Shown here: piece after piece, positions 29,080 through 38,700 of the stretch
How the letters are laid out: every line of letters begins with the position of its first letter
How positions within the stretch are numbered: position 1 is the stretch's first letter
Assembly: GCA_013391845.1 (NCBI GenBank)
Contig: CP058414.1
Location: 1,412,501-1,476,500, forward strand
DNA from: Pseudoalteromonas shioyasakiensis
GTDB lineage: Bacteria; Pseudomonadota; Gammaproteobacteria; Enterobacterales; Alteromonadaceae
Direction of reading: 5' to 3'
Length of the DNA stretch: 64,000 nt
Notes under the pieces: model-generated
Database searches by the model: none
Told to the model about the DNA's origin: nothing
Seen by the model: only the letters and a program-made list of their open reading frames with translations
Translations under genes and position numbers: made by a program

Positions 29080-29445
29080 TTACTCTGGTGCGTGAATTAA
29101 ATGGCCTAACTCGCGATGTAATAATGCTTCATCACCCAAGTTTAGCTCAATCAGTCGTTTTAAGTGAGTAATACTATCAATATCTATATGTTCACAGCGA
29201 AGGCCTGCATGCTGATGCTCAATATGGCACAGCTCCACTTGCATTTTTATCTCGATATTTGACTCTGGCAGGGTAAAGATTAAGTCTGCCTTACTATGAA
29301 TAGGCACTAAAAATGAATCACTTTTAGTAATAAGCGCACCTTGCAAAGATAGATCAAGTAACTGACAGTGGTAGTCGTTATCTTCGATGCGAAGAATCGC
29401 AGGGCAAGAAAATAATACCCGCGAAAACTCTCTGCGTTCATTCAT
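29080..29445 (-). CDS. PilZ-domain cyclic-di-GMP receptor
   Basis: A 121-residue stand-alone PilZ protein. The c-di-GMP-binding RxxxR is present near the N-terminus (ERREFSRVLF) and the second motif as DLSLQGALI (D/NxSxxG). The remainder is the small beta barrel and a C-terminal helix. It could read the signal made by the two GGDEF proteins in this window, but no partner is encoded next to it. Confidence 0.9.
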   Translation of the reverse strand: MNERREFSRVLFSCPAILRIEDNDYHCQLLDLSLQGALITKSDSFLVPIHSKADLIFTLPESNIEIKMQVELCHIEHQHAGLRCEHIDIDSITHLKRLIELNLGDEALLHRELGHLIHAPE

Positions 29446-29520
29446 AACTTTATCTCCACCTATATTAACTTAATGAGTATAGATCATTATGAAATTAGTG
29501 AGAGAAATGATTATAGCAAC

Positions 29521-29547
29521 AAAAAAGCCCCTAAATCGGGGCTTTTT
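29521..29547 (-). terminator. Terminator of ettA (bidirectional shape)
   Basis: AAAAAGCCCC/GGGGCTTTTT with a 6-base loop, 14 bases after the ettA stop codon; the minus strand continues with T residues. Confidence 0.88.
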
Positions 29548-29560
29548 GAGTATCAGCTAA

Positions 29561-31234
29561 TTAGCCAATTTTTTTGTATTTAATACGCTTAGGTTGTGCC
29601 GCTTCTGCGCCTAAGGTTTTCTTCAGCCACTCTTCGTATTCTGTGTAGTTACCATCGAAGAAGTTAATTTGGCCTTCGTCACGGTAATCAAGAATATGTG
29701 TAGCAATACGGTCAAGGAACCAACGGTCATGCGAGATACACATTACACAGCCTGGGAACTCTAAAATAGCGTTCTCAAGTGCACGTAATGTTTCAACGTC
29801 TAGGTCATTGGTAGGCTCATCCAGTAGTAACACGTTACCACCTGCTTTTAATAACTTAGCTAGATGTAAACGGTTGCGCTCACCACCTGATAAGTCTTTA
29901 ACGAATTTTTGTTGGTCGTTACCTTTGAAGTTAAAGCGGCCAACATAGGCACGGCTTGGGAATTCAAAGTTACCAATTTTTAATACGTCTTGGCCGTTTG
30001 AGATTTCTTGGAAAACGGTGTTGCTTTCGTCCATGTCACCACGGAACTGATCAACGGTTGCAAGCTCAACAGTATCACCAACAAGGATCTCACCGCTATC
30101 TGGCGTTTCTTCACCACTTAGCATTTTGAACAGGGTTGATTTACCCGCACCATTAGCGCCGATAATACCTACGATAGCGCCTTTTGGCATTGCAAAGTTT
30201 AAGTCATCGATTAATACGCGATCGCCAAAGCTTTTCTTCAGACCTTTCACTTCGATAACTTGGTCACCTAAGCGTGGACCCGGTGGAATGAATAGTTCAT
30301 TCGTTTCGTTACGCTTTTGGTAATCGTTTTGCTGTAGCTCAGAGAACTGTGCCATACGTGCTTTAGACTTAGCTTGACGGCCTTTCGGGTTTGAACGAAC
30401 CCATTCAAGTTCTTGCGCGATTGATTTTTGACGTGCTTTTTCAGATTTCTGTTCTTGTTGTAAACGTAAATCTTTTTGCTCAAGCCACGATGAGTAGTTA
30501 CCTTCCCAAGGAATACCTTCACCACGGTCAAGTTCTAAAATCCAACCTGCTACGTTATCTAAGAAGTAACGGTCGTGGGTTACAGCAACCACGGTACCTT
30601 CGTAATCGTGTAAGAAGCGCTCTAACCAAGCAACTGACTCAGCATCTAAGTGGTTGGTTGGCTCGTCAAGAATAAGCATATCTGGTTTTTCAAGTAGTAA
30701 ACGACAGATCGCAACACGGCGACGCTCACCACCCGAAAGGTGTTCAATTTTTGCATCCCAAGGTGGAAGACGTAATGCATCAGCTGCACGCTCTAACACG
30801 TTGTCGATATTGTGACCGTCGTGCGCTTGGATGATAGCTTCAAGTTCACCTTGCTCTTTAGCAAGTGCATCGAAGTCAGCACCGTCCATTGCATACTCGT
30901 TGTATACTTCATCAAGGCGGTTTAGTGCATTTTTAACTTCGCTTACTGCTTCTTCTACTGTTTCGCGAACTGTTTTGCTTTCGTCAAGCACTGGCTCTTG
31001 CGGTAAGTAACCGATTTTAGTGCCAGGTTGAGGGCGAGCTTCACCTTCAAAGTCTTGATCAACACCAGCCATAATGCGAAGTAACGTTGATTTACCTGCA
31101 CCGTTTAGACCTAGCACACCAATTTTTGCGCCTGGGAAAAAGTGTAAAGAAATATCTTTTAAGATAGTGCGCTTAGGTGGCACAACCTTAGAAACTCGAC
31201 TCATCGAGAATATAAACTTATCTGGTAACACCAT
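29561..31234 (-). CDS. ettA: Energy-dependent translational throttle protein EttA
   Basis: An ABC-F ATPase of 557 residues that binds the ribosomal E site and tunes early elongation to the ATP/ADP ratio. Both nucleotide-binding domains are complete: GLNGAGKST, LSGGERRRVAI, LILDEPTNHLD, then GANGAGKST, LSGGERNRLHL, LLLDEPTNDLD. There are no membrane segments. ATG 31234 has AAGG about 8 bases upstream and gives near E. coli length; a TTG at 31249 would add five residues. It is monocistronic with a clear terminator. Confidence 0.96.
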   Translation of the reverse strand: MVLPDKFIFSMSRVSKVVPPKRTILKDISLHFFPGAKIGVLGLNGAGKSTLLRIMAGVDQDFEGEARPQPGTKIGYLPQEPVLDESKTVRETVEEAVSEVKNALNRLDEVYNEYAMDGADFDALAKEQGELEAIIQAHDGHNIDNVLERAADALRLPPWDAKIEHLSGGERRRVAICRLLLEKPDMLILDEPTNHLDAESVAWLERFLHDYEGTVVAVTHDRYFLDNVAGWILELDRGEGIPWEGNYSSWLEQKDLRLQQEQKSEKARQKSIAQELEWVRSNPKGRQAKSKARMAQFSELQQNDYQKRNETNELFIPPGPRLGDQVIEVKGLKKSFGDRVLIDDLNFAMPKGAIVGIIGANGAGKSTLFKMLSGEETPDSGEILVGDTVELATVDQFRGDMDESNTVFQEISNGQDVLKIGNFEFPSRAYVGRFNFKGNDQQKFVKDLSGGERNRLHLAKLLKAGGNVLLLDEPTNDLDVETLRALENAILEFPGCVMCISHDRWFLDRIATHILDYRDEGQINFFDGNYTEYEEWLKKTLGAEAAQPKRIKYKKIG

Positions 31235-31352
31235 GAAAGGAGCCTTCAATTTATAAGAAAAATTAACAGCGTATATTGTAGAGGCTCTGTCGCGTATACG
31301 TCAACGAAACAGGCTTTTATGGGCTTTGCTTTCAAACAAATAAAATTCATTT

Positions 31353-31376
31353 GGACATCTAAACATCTAGAGGTTG
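31353..31376. promoter_or_regulatory. Tandem MetJ boxes upstream of metA
   Basis: Three adjacent 8-mers GGACATCT, AAACATCT and AGAGGTTG match the MetJ consensus AGACGTCT at 6, 6 and 5 of 8 positions. They end at the -35 box of the candidate metA promoter, where SAM-loaded MetJ would block transcription. metJ itself is not in the window. Confidence 0.8.
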
Positions 31377-31401
31377 AAATTTCTAACTATCCGTTCATAA
31401 T
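31374..31401 (+). promoter_or_regulatory. Candidate metA promoter
   Basis: TTGAAA (31374-31379) and CATAAT (31396-31401) with 16 bases between, about 33 bases before the metA start, overlapping the last MetJ-like box. Confidence 0.55.
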
Positions 31402-31433
31402 TAGCAGTCAGATAAGTATGCTCGGAGCCAGCT

Positions 31434-32381
31434 ATGCCCATTACAGTAAAAGATGAATTGCCAGCCATTGCAAAATTACGTCAAGAGAACGTGTTTGTAA
31501 TGCCAAAAAGTCGTGCTAAAACGCAAGAGATTCGTCCAATGCGTTTGGCTATCTTAAACTTAATGCCAAACAAAGTTGAAACCGAAGTGCAATTTATTCG
31601 ATTATTAGCTAACTCACCGTTACAAGTTAATGTTGAGTTGCTGAGGTTGGATACTCATCGCACGAGTAGTAACTCTGAGCAGCATATGGATACTTTCTAT
31701 CGTTATTTTTCAGAAGTGAAAGATAATAACTACGATGCCATGATCATAACAGGCGCGCCGCTTGCTCATTTAGAGTATGACGAAGTTGCTTACTGGGATG
31801 AACTAAAAGTTATTTTAGATTGGGCAGAGCAGCATGTTACGTCTACGTTGTTTTCGTGTTGGGCGGCCCATGCTGGGCTTTATCATCACTATGGTCTGAA
31901 ACGTGAGCTGAAACCAAATAAACTCAGTGGCGTATTTACCCATAAAAGTTATTTTGATCATGCGGCACTTACCCGAGGCTTTGATGACACCTTTTTAGTG
32001 CCACATTCTCGCTATGGTCATATTGATATCGAGAAGATCAATGCCTGCGATGAGCTGGTTGTGTTAGCAGGCTCTGAGCGAGTAGGTGCCTATTTAATTA
32101 AAAATAAATCAGGTAGCCAAGTATATATTACGGGCCATCCAGAGTACGATGCCCATACCCTAAAAGGGGAGTATTTGCGTGACCAAGAAAAATCAGCTGA
32201 TGCGCCTAAGCCAGAAAACTACTTCCCTTACGATAACCCAGATAACGAACCGTCGAAAACGTGGCAAAGCCATGCCTTTTTATTGTTTTCGAATTGGTTA
32301 AACTATTATGTGTACCAAACTACACCGTATGATATTAACTTAGTTAGCCAAGATGTAAGGACTAACAACTATGCCGAGTAA
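31434..32381 (+). CDS. metA: Homoserine O-succinyltransferase
   Basis: A 315-residue enzyme that acylates homoserine, the committed step to methionine. The catalytic Cys142 lies in [10 protein letters not shown], with His235 and Glu237 in TGHPEYDA. Position 111 (after TGAPL) is Ala; a Glu there marks acetyl-CoA-specific members, so succinyl-CoA is the likelier donor. GGAG precedes the ATG. It overlaps the next gene by 11 bases and leads a methionine operon under MetJ-type control. Confidence 0.96.
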   Translation: MPITVKDELPAIAKLRQENVFVMPKSRAKTQEIRPMRLAILNLMPNKVETEVQFIRLLANSPLQVNVELLRLDTHRTSSNSEQHMDTFYRYFSEVKDNNYDAMIITGAPLAHLEYDEVAYWDELKVILDWAEQHVTSTLFSCWAAHAGLYHHYGLKRELKPNKLSGVFTHKSYFDHAALTRGFDDTFLVPHSRYGHIDIEKINACDELVVLAGSERVGAYLIKNKSGSQVYITGHPEYDAHTLKGEYLRDQEKSADAPKPENYFPYDNPDNEPSKTWQSHAFLLFSNWLNYYVYQTTPYDINLVSQDVRTNNYAE

Positions 32382-33438
32382 TGCAGTGAATAAACGCGAA
32401 CAATTAACCGAGGCGCTAAAACAGCGAATTTTAATCCTCGATGGCGCGATGGGCACCATGATCCAAGAACATAAATTAGAAGAACAGGATTATCGCGGTG
32501 AGCGCTTTAAAGACTGGCATGTACTTATTAAAGGCAATAACGACTTATTAAGCCTGACTCAGCCAAAAATCATTGCTGATATTCACCGTGCTTACTTAGA
32601 AGCCGGTGCCGATATCATCGAAACCAATACTTTTAATGCCACGACTATTTCGATGGAAGATTACGACATGGCTAGCCTTAGCCGCGAAATCAACCTAGAG
32701 TCAGCTAAGCTTGCACGCAGCGTATGTGATGAGTTTGAAGCAAAAGATCCAAGCAAGCCTCGTTATGTTGCAGGCGTACTTGGACCAACATCAAAAACCT
32801 GTTCTATTTCGCCAGATGTAAACGATCCAGGTTATCGAAATATCAACTTTGATAAGCTGGTGGCCGCGTATGTTGAGTCAACACTTGCACTTATGGAAGG
32901 CGGTGCAGACCTCATTTTGATTGAAACTATCTTTGATACGCTTAATGCAAAAGCTGCTTCGTTCGCTGTGGAAGAAGCATTCGAACAGGCTGGTCGTAGT
33001 TTACCTGTGATGATCTCAGGCACCATTACCGATGCCTCAGGCCGTACTTTATCAGGCCAAACAACAGAAGCATTTTATAACTCAATTCGCCATATTAAGC
33101 CGCTATCAATCGGCCTTAACTGCGCCCTTGGCCCTGACTTACTGCGCCAGTATGTTGAAGAGTTATCCCGTGTTTGTGAAACCTTTACCTCGGTGCATCC
33201 AAATGCAGGTTTACCGAACGAGTTTGGCGAATATGATTTAGAAGCCCCTGAAATGGCAAAAGAAATTATTGATTGGGGCAAGTCTGGCTTTATCAACATT
33301 GTAGGTGGTTGTTGCGGCACCACACCGGCTCATATAAAGGCGTTTGCGAAAGGCCTTGAAGGTGTTAAACCTCGCCAATTACCTGAGCTTGAAGTGCGTA
33401 TGCGCTTATCGGGCCTTGAAGCGTGTAACTTAAACTAG
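32371..33438 (+). CDS. metH: Methionine synthase, homocysteine-binding half (split MetH)
   Basis: A 355-residue protein equal to the N-terminal module of cobalamin-dependent MetH. It binds zinc and homocysteine; the ligand cysteines are visible in GLNCALGP and VGGCCGTTP. The N-terminus ([14 protein letters not shown]) is typical. The frame ends with TAG after [13 protein letters not shown], in what is normally the linker to the folate domain. The next codons GAA ACC GAC ATG continue in the same frame into the second half, so only one stop codon interrupts full-length MetH. AAGGA precedes the ATG, which overlaps metA. Confidence 0.92.
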   Translation: MPSNAVNKREQLTEALKQRILILDGAMGTMIQEHKLEEQDYRGERFKDWHVLIKGNNDLLSLTQPKIIADIHRAYLEAGADIIETNTFNATTISMEDYDMASLSREINLESAKLARSVCDEFEAKDPSKPRYVAGVLGPTSKTCSISPDVNDPGYRNINFDKLVAAYVESTLALMEGGADLILIETIFDTLNAKAASFAVEEAFEQAGRSLPVMISGTITDASGRTLSGQTTEAFYNSIRHIKPLSIGLNCALGPDLLRQYVEELSRVCETFTSVHPNAGLPNEFGEYDLEAPEMAKEIIDWGKSGFINIVGGCCGTTPAHIKAFAKGLEGVKPRQLPELEVRMRLSGLEACNLN

Positions 33439-33447
33439 GAAACCGAC

Positions 33448-36078
33448 ATGACTGACCAAATTGCTGTATTTACTAACGTCGGTGAGCGTACCAATGTAAC
33501 AGGCTCGGCTAAGTTTAAACGCTTAATCATGGAAGAAGATTACGAGACTGCCCTCGATGTTGCCCGTGAACAAGTAGAAAATGGTGCGCAAGTGATTGAT
33601 ATCAATATGGATGAAGCCATGTTGGATTCGAAAGCTGCGATGGTAAAGTTTTTAAATTTAATTGCATCAGAGCCTGATATCTCAAAAGTACCTATCATGG
33701 TCGACTCATCGAAATGGGACGTTATTGAAGCAGGCTTAAAATGTATTCAAGGTAAAGCCATTGTTAATTCAATTTCACTTAAAGAAGGTGAAGAACCGTT
33801 CATACGGCAAGCCAAAATAATAAAACGTTTTGGTGCCGCTGCGGTTGTTATGGCGTTTGATGAAGCCGGTCAAGCTGAAACCGCTGATCGTAAGTTCGAG
33901 ATTTGTCAGCGTAGCTACAAAATACTTGTTGATGATATTGGCTTCCCGCCAGAAGATATTATTTTTGATCCAAATATTTTTGCTGTAGCAACGGGCATTG
34001 AAGAGCACGATAATTACGCTGTTGAATTTATTGAAGGTACGCGTCGAATCAAGCAAGGCTTACCGCATTGTAAAGTGTCGGGCGGTGTATCGAATGTATC
34101 GTTTTCGTTCCGTGGTAACAACCCGGTACGCGAAGCTATCCACTCAGTGTTTTTATACCATGCGATTAAAGCGGGTATGGATATGGGTATTGTAAATGCT
34201 GGCCAATTAGCGGTTTACGACGATATCCCCGAAGAGCTGCGTAAAGCAGTGGAAGATGTGATCCTCAATACCGACCCCGGTGCAGGTGAGCGACTTGTTG
34301 AACTTGCACCAAAATACTCAGGTATGGCCCAAGCAGAAAAAGTTGAAGATTTAGAATGGCGTACATGGCCTGTTGAAAAGCGCCTTGAACACGCGCTAGT
34401 AAAAGGCATTACTGAGTATATCGACGAAGATACTGAAGAGTGCCGTAAGAGCAAAGCTAAGCCAATTGAAGTTATCGAAGGCCCGCTTATGGATGGCATG
34501 AACGTAGTAGGTGACTTATTCGGTGCGGGTAAAATGTTCTTACCTCAGGTTGTTAAATCTGCCCGTGTGATGAAGCGTGCCGTTGCCTATCTTGACCCTT
34601 TCATTGAAGCTGAAAAAGAAGAAGGCGCAACGAACGGTAAAGTGGTTATGGCAACCGTTAAGGGCGACGTGCACGATATTGGTAAGAATATCGTAGGCGT
34701 AGTACTGCAATGTAATAACTACGAGGTCATTGATCTTGGTGTGATGGTGCCGGCAGAGAAAATTTTGCAAACTGCTATTGACGAGAAAGCCGATATTATT
34801 GGTTTATCAGGGCTTATTACCCCTTCGCTAGATGAAATGGTGCATGTTGCTAAAGAAATGACTCGCCGTGGTTTTGAATTACCGCTACTGATTGGTGGTG
34901 CAACAACCTCTAAAGCGCATACCGCGGTTAAAATTGAGCCGCAGTATGATAAAGGTGTGGTTTACGTAAATAATGCTAGCCGTGCTGTGGGTGTGGTCTC
35001 TAATTTATTGTCTAAAGAATTAAAGCCAGCTTTTTTAGAGAAAACTAAAACTGAGTATGAAAAAGTACGTGAACAACAAGCACGTAAAAAGCCGCGCTCA
35101 AAACCAGTTACTTTACAGCGTGCTCGCGACAACGCAGCTAAACTCGATTGGGACAACTACACGCCACCTGTACCGAAAAAGCTGGGTGTGACTGAGTTTA
35201 AAAATGTTTCGATTGCGACGTTAAGACAGTACATCGACTGGACACCTTATTTCATGACGTGGTCAATCGCTGGTAAGTACCCACGTATTCTTGAAGATGA
35301 AATTGTTGGTGAACAAGCTAAAAGCTTATTCGCTGATGCCAACGCAATGCTTGATGAGCTTGAGCAGTCAGGTGCGCTACAACCTCTAGGTGTCATTGGG
35401 TTATTCCCTGCAAACCGAGTAGGGGATGACATTGAGATTTATACCGATGAGTCACGTACAACGCTTTTAACTACATCGTGTCATTTGCGTCAGCAAACGG
35501 AAAAAACCGACTTTGCTAACTACTGCTTAGCTGATTATATTGCGCCAAAAGGCACCCCCGATTACTTCGGGGCCTTTGCGGTAACTGGTGGTCTTGAAGA
35601 AGATGACCTTGCCGATGCCTTCGATGCTAAGCAAGATGATTACAATAAGATCATGGTTAAAGCAGTTGCAGACCGTTTAGCAGAAGCCTTTGCTGAGTAT
35701 TTGCATGAGCAAGTGCGTAAAGAGTATTGGGGCTATGCGGTAGATGAGAATCTATCGAATGACGAACTTATCCGTGAAAACTACCAAGGTATTCGCCCAG
35801 CGCCAGGTTACCCTGCCTGTCCTGAGCATACAGAGAAGAAGAAAATTTGGCAGTTACTCGATACCGAGCAGCGTATTGGTATGAAGCTAACCAGTTCATA
35901 CGCAATGTGGCCGGGAGCTGCTGTATCTGGCTGGTATTTTTCTCATCCTGAAGCTAAGTACTATGCTGTGGCGCAAATTCAAAAGGATCAGGTTGAAGAT
36001 TATGCCAAGCGGACCAACATGACACTTGCAGAAGCTGAGCGTTGGTTGTCGCCTAATTTAGGCTATGAACCTGAATAG
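33448..36078 (+). CDS. metH: Methionine synthase, folate, cobalamin and activation modules (split MetH)
   Basis: An 876-residue protein carrying the rest of MetH: the methyltetrahydrofolate domain ([30 protein letters not shown]), the cap and cobalamin domains with the lower-ligand His ([37 protein letters not shown]) and the SAM-dependent reactivation domain ([14 protein letters not shown]). All key residues look intact. The ATG at 33448 follows TAGGAAACCGAC, so the upstream stop codon is part of the ribosome site and translation is probably coupled. It must work in trans with the homocysteine half. Confidence 0.93.
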   Translation: MTDQIAVFTNVGERTNVTGSAKFKRLIMEEDYETALDVAREQVENGAQVIDINMDEAMLDSKAAMVKFLNLIASEPDISKVPIMVDSSKWDVIEAGLKCIQGKAIVNSISLKEGEEPFIRQAKIIKRFGAAAVVMAFDEAGQAETADRKFEICQRSYKILVDDIGFPPEDIIFDPNIFAVATGIEEHDNYAVEFIEGTRRIKQGLPHCKVSGGVSNVSFSFRGNNPVREAIHSVFLYHAIKAGMDMGIVNAGQLAVYDDIPEELRKAVEDVILNTDPGAGERLVELAPKYSGMAQAEKVEDLEWRTWPVEKRLEHALVKGITEYIDEDTEECRKSKAKPIEVIEGPLMDGMNVVGDLFGAGKMFLPQVVKSARVMKRAVAYLDPFIEAEKEEGATNGKVVMATVKGDVHDIGKNIVGVVLQCNNYEVIDLGVMVPAEKILQTAIDEKADIIGLSGLITPSLDEMVHVAKEMTRRGFELPLLIGGATTSKAHTAVKIEPQYDKGVVYVNNASRAVGVVSNLLSKELKPAFLEKTKTEYEKVREQQARKKPRSKPVTLQRARDNAAKLDWDNYTPPVPKKLGVTEFKNVSIATLRQYIDWTPYFMTWSIAGKYPRILEDEIVGEQAKSLFADANAMLDELEQSGALQPLGVIGLFPANRVGDDIEIYTDESRTTLLTTSCHLRQQTEKTDFANYCLADYIAPKGTPDYFGAFAVTGGLEEDDLADAFDAKQDDYNKIMVKAVADRLAEAFAEYLHEQVRKEYWGYAVDENLSNDELIRENYQGIRPAPGYPACPEHTEKKKIWQLLDTEQRIGMKLTSSYAMWPGAAVSGWYFSHPEAKYYAVAQIQKDQVEDYAKRTNMTLAEAERWLSPNLGYEPE

Positions 36079-36108
36079 TAGTTAGTTATTAGCTTTAAAT
36101 TTTAAATG

Positions 36109-36136
36109 AAACGAGCCAAATCTGGCTCGTTTTTTT
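36109..36136 (+). terminator. Terminator of the metA-metH operon
   Basis: AAACGAGCCA/TGGCTCGTTT with a 4-base loop and further T residues, 30 bases after the stop codon. Confidence 0.9.
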
Positions 36137-36287
36137 ACTGCTATATTGCCATTATTTTGTGCCCATTTTTTGATCATACTTTTTTATCTTTAATGCATTT
36201 TCATAGCTTAATTATTGGTAATTTCCTTCTAATTTAAATATTTGTGTTAAAGTTATTGAGGTTGAGCAAGGAGTCTAAGGTGGAATT

Positions 36288-37328
36288 GTGATTGATACTG
36301 TGAATGCAAGCGAGAGAGATAAAGCGCGATTCTTACGCGTATTTGCATTTATTGGTGCAGTGACCTCTTTGTTGATGTCGGTCACAAGTTATCAAGATGG
36401 CTACATCGCGTTAAGTTATTTATTAATTGTTGGCGTTGTAATTTTTGCTTTGCCTTTTTTAATAAAGGGGCGTGATCAATTTATCTCAGTACTCATGCTA
36501 TACGCACTTTATGCAATGATGTGCTTCTTAACTGTCTCGGGTGGCAGCAATGGCACAGGGCCGTTATGGCTATTTATTGTATCTCCCGTGACCTTTTTTA
36601 TTCGTGGCTTAAAGCGCGGTGCCTTTGATCTTATATTACTCGCCATTATTATCTCGGTGCTTTTCTACTTTACCGATCAATTAGGTTATTACAGTTATCC
36701 GAGCTACTACTTTCCTACACGGGTCATGCTGTGTTTCTCGATTTTATGTATTTTGGCCGGCTTCTACGAATATTACCGTAATAAATACAGTTTGCAGTTA
36801 ATGGAGCAACTTAAGCTTAATCAAAAGCTTGCTCGCACAGACGCGATGACAGAACTCGCTAATCGTCGCTATGCAACAGAATGTTTGCAAGATGAGCGCT
36901 TTGGTGAAGGGTCAGTGTTTTTACTGATGGATGTAGATAACTTTAAGCAGATAAACGATACCTACGGACATCAAGTGGGCGATGAGGTGCTGATATTTTT
37001 TGCTGATGTATTTAAAAAAGTGTGCGAAGAAGGAGATGTTATTTCCCGTTGGGGGGGCGAAGAGTTTTTAATTGTGATCCCGACAGGCTATGAACTTAGG
37101 GCCAGAAAAGTAGCTGAAAAAATACATAAAAAACTCGCTGAAAAGCCATTTAAGAGTGGCCAGCATCGTTTTCATGTCACCTTAAGTATTGGCTTGTACG
37201 TGCGCGTTGCTGGTGAGAGCATGGATCATTGTTTAAACATTGCCGACAAACGGCTATACCGTGCTAAATCACAAGGTAAAAATCAAACGGTCGCTGAAGT
37301 AGATTTAGCAAAGCATGAGCCAGCTTAA
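36288..37328 (+). CDS. Membrane diguanylate cyclase
   Basis: A 346-residue protein with about six N-terminal helices (residues 15-165) and a C-terminal GGDEF domain (about 175-340) with intact GGEEF (SRWGGEEFLIV). The I-site position reads EEGD, so the RxxD inhibition site is missing, as in the other cyclase of this window. The membrane part is not a named sensor domain that I recognise. It starts with GTG at 36288, with AGGTGG just upstream. It forms a single-gene unit. Confidence 0.9.
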   Translation: MIDTVNASERDKARFLRVFAFIGAVTSLLMSVTSYQDGYIALSYLLIVGVVIFALPFLIKGRDQFISVLMLYALYAMMCFLTVSGGSNGTGPLWLFIVSPVTFFIRGLKRGAFDLILLAIIISVLFYFTDQLGYYSYPSYYFPTRVMLCFSILCILAGFYEYYRNKYSLQLMEQLKLNQKLARTDAMTELANRRYATECLQDERFGEGSVFLLMDVDNFKQINDTYGHQVGDEVLIFFADVFKKVCEEGDVISRWGGEEFLIVIPTGYELRARKVAEKIHKKLAEKPFKSGQHRFHVTLSIGLYVRVAGESMDHCLNIADKRLYRAKSQGKNQTVAEVDLAKHEPA

Positions 37329-37333
37329 AATAT

Positions 37334-37354
37334 AAAGCCGCAATAAGCGGCTTT
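37334..37354 (+). terminator. Terminator of the GGDEF gene
   Basis: AAAGCCGC/GCGGCTTT with a 5-base loop, 5 bases after the stop codon and before the convergent CsbD gene; the T-run is short. Confidence 0.65.
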
Positions 37355-37368
37355 ATTGATTGCTCAAA

Positions 37369-37569
37369 TTAATGGCCTTTTTCAAAGTCGCTGACTTCAC
37401 GCTCAGCTTCTTCTTTCGATTTACCGTATTTTTGCTGAAGCTTACCAACCAGCTCTTTACGGCTACCTTCAATTTTATCTAAATCATCATTGGTAAGGTC
37501 ACCCCATTTACGTTGTGCTTTACCTTTAAGCTCTTTCCAATTGCCTTCTAAACGATCGCTGTTCATCAT
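37369..37569 (-). CDS. CsbD-family stress protein
   Basis: A 66-residue hydrophilic protein of the CsbD/YjbJ family: LEGNWKELKGKAQRKWGDLT, then KIEGSRKELVGKLQQKYG. It consists of helices rich in Lys and Glu. Family members rise under general stress, but the molecular role is unknown. Two ATGs are adjacent; AGGAG spacing favours the second (37566). Confidence 0.88.
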   Translation of the reverse strand: MMNSDRLEGNWKELKGKAQRKWGDLTNDDLDKIEGSRKELVGKLQQKYGKSKEEAEREVSDFEKGH

Positions 37570-37763
37570 AATCTCCTTACTTTGTTAAACATTCACTTTA
37601 ATAAAAGCAATCGCTGTACCATATGTTTTATTTGGTTAACTTGTTGATTAGTAGTTGTTTTATTTTTTATGATAGTAAGAAGGGAGGATAGAAAGTTGCA
37701 ATTACTACGTAGTTTTTAAAGAAAGTCTGTAAAATTTTCTGTTCCGGTAGTGCTTTATGCTGC

Positions 37764-38531
37764 TCAGTGACTTTTAGATGTATAGCGATTTATTATACGT
37801 ATATATTCTTCAGTTGATTTGAGCTTACGTAAGCTCTCGTTAAATAGGTCTCTTAAGGCTTCGTCACGAAATAAAAAGCCGTTCGAATTCTTGCCAAATA
37901 ATGCAAATCGTTGCACTGGTTCAGAGACATCAATTTCCCCCTTGATGTTAATTAATGCTCGGTAATAGTCAAAAATTTTACCGTCCATCTGGATCACCTC
38001 ATAGCGCTTTCGATACAAAAGTTGAACTTGTGCTAATTGATCATAAGTTTCTGCGTATTGTGGATTTTCTCTGGCCATTACTTGATATTCTGGCGAGAGT
38101 AATTCTTTAGCACCTTGCCATGAAAGAACACTAAAGTGTTTTAATTGGCCAATAGAATTAAGCTGAAGGTTTTGTTTGGTTAGGCTAAAAGCAAAGTTCT
38201 CATAGCTGTAAGCAATATCTGAAAAGTAGCCGCTCATTCTATGAGTCTCGATAACTTTTTCATTTATATCATAAACAACATCAACTAAGTTTTCATTGTA
38301 TAAAGTGATCCGTCTTGCATAGGGGACGTAGACGAATTGTATTTGATAACCATGTGCACCGAGTGTCGCGCGAAGCAAGTCCGGAATAATGCCGGAGTTG
38401 TCTTCAACCATTACCCAAGGCGGCATGGTATTTCCAAGTGCTACCGTAATTTTTTGCTGACTAAACGCATTTTGAAACGGCAAAACCAAAAGTAGCAAGG
38501 TGATTAAAATGTGAAAGTAAATCCTGAACAA
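37764..38531 (-). CDS. Orphan periplasmic solute-binding protein (family 3-like)
   Basis: A 255-residue exported protein with a signal peptide (FHILITLLLLVLPFQNAFS) and a family 3-like binding fold: VALGNTMPPWVMVEDNSGII at the start and VVYDINEKVIETHRMSGYFS later. It starts with TTG at 38531, supported by AAGGA about 7 bases upstream. No transporter genes flank it. It has the same general type as the partial gene at the left edge of the window. Sensing or orphan uptake are both possible. Confidence 0.8.
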   Translation of the reverse strand: MFRIYFHILITLLLLVLPFQNAFSQQKITVALGNTMPPWVMVEDNSGIIPDLLRATLGAHGYQIQFVYVPYARRITLYNENLVDVVYDINEKVIETHRMSGYFSDIAYSYENFAFSLTKQNLQLNSIGQLKHFSVLSWQGAKELLSPEYQVMARENPQYAETYDQLAQVQLLYRKRYEVIQMDGKIFDYYRALINIKGEIDVSEPVQRFALFGKNSNGFLFRDEALRDLFNESLRKLKSTEEYIRIINRYTSKSH

Positions 38532-38700
38532 GTTAATTCCTTATCCTGATTTTTGTTTGGTTGCTTAATCAAGAATAAGCCTAAACAGGCAGAATGCAAT
38601 GTTTTCACTTGTAAAACTCGATACAGAAAATAAGCCTCTATTCATCGCAACTTTTGATTTTTTGATACAATGCGCGAAAAGAAAGTAAGAGATACCTAAC

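Noticed and set aside
31261..31433. SAM riboswitch upstream of metA
   Set aside because: No multi-helix leader is visible; the repeated 8-mers fit MetJ instead.
34215..34499. Minus-strand open frames inside metH, ettA and nqr genes
   Set aside because: They are shadows of strongly conserved plus- or minus-strand genes, without ribosome sites or family similarity.
37703..37720. ACTACGTAGT palindrome near 37710 as a regulatory site
   Set aside because: It is only 10 bases, in an AT-rich gap with no promoter next to it; too weak to report as a feature.
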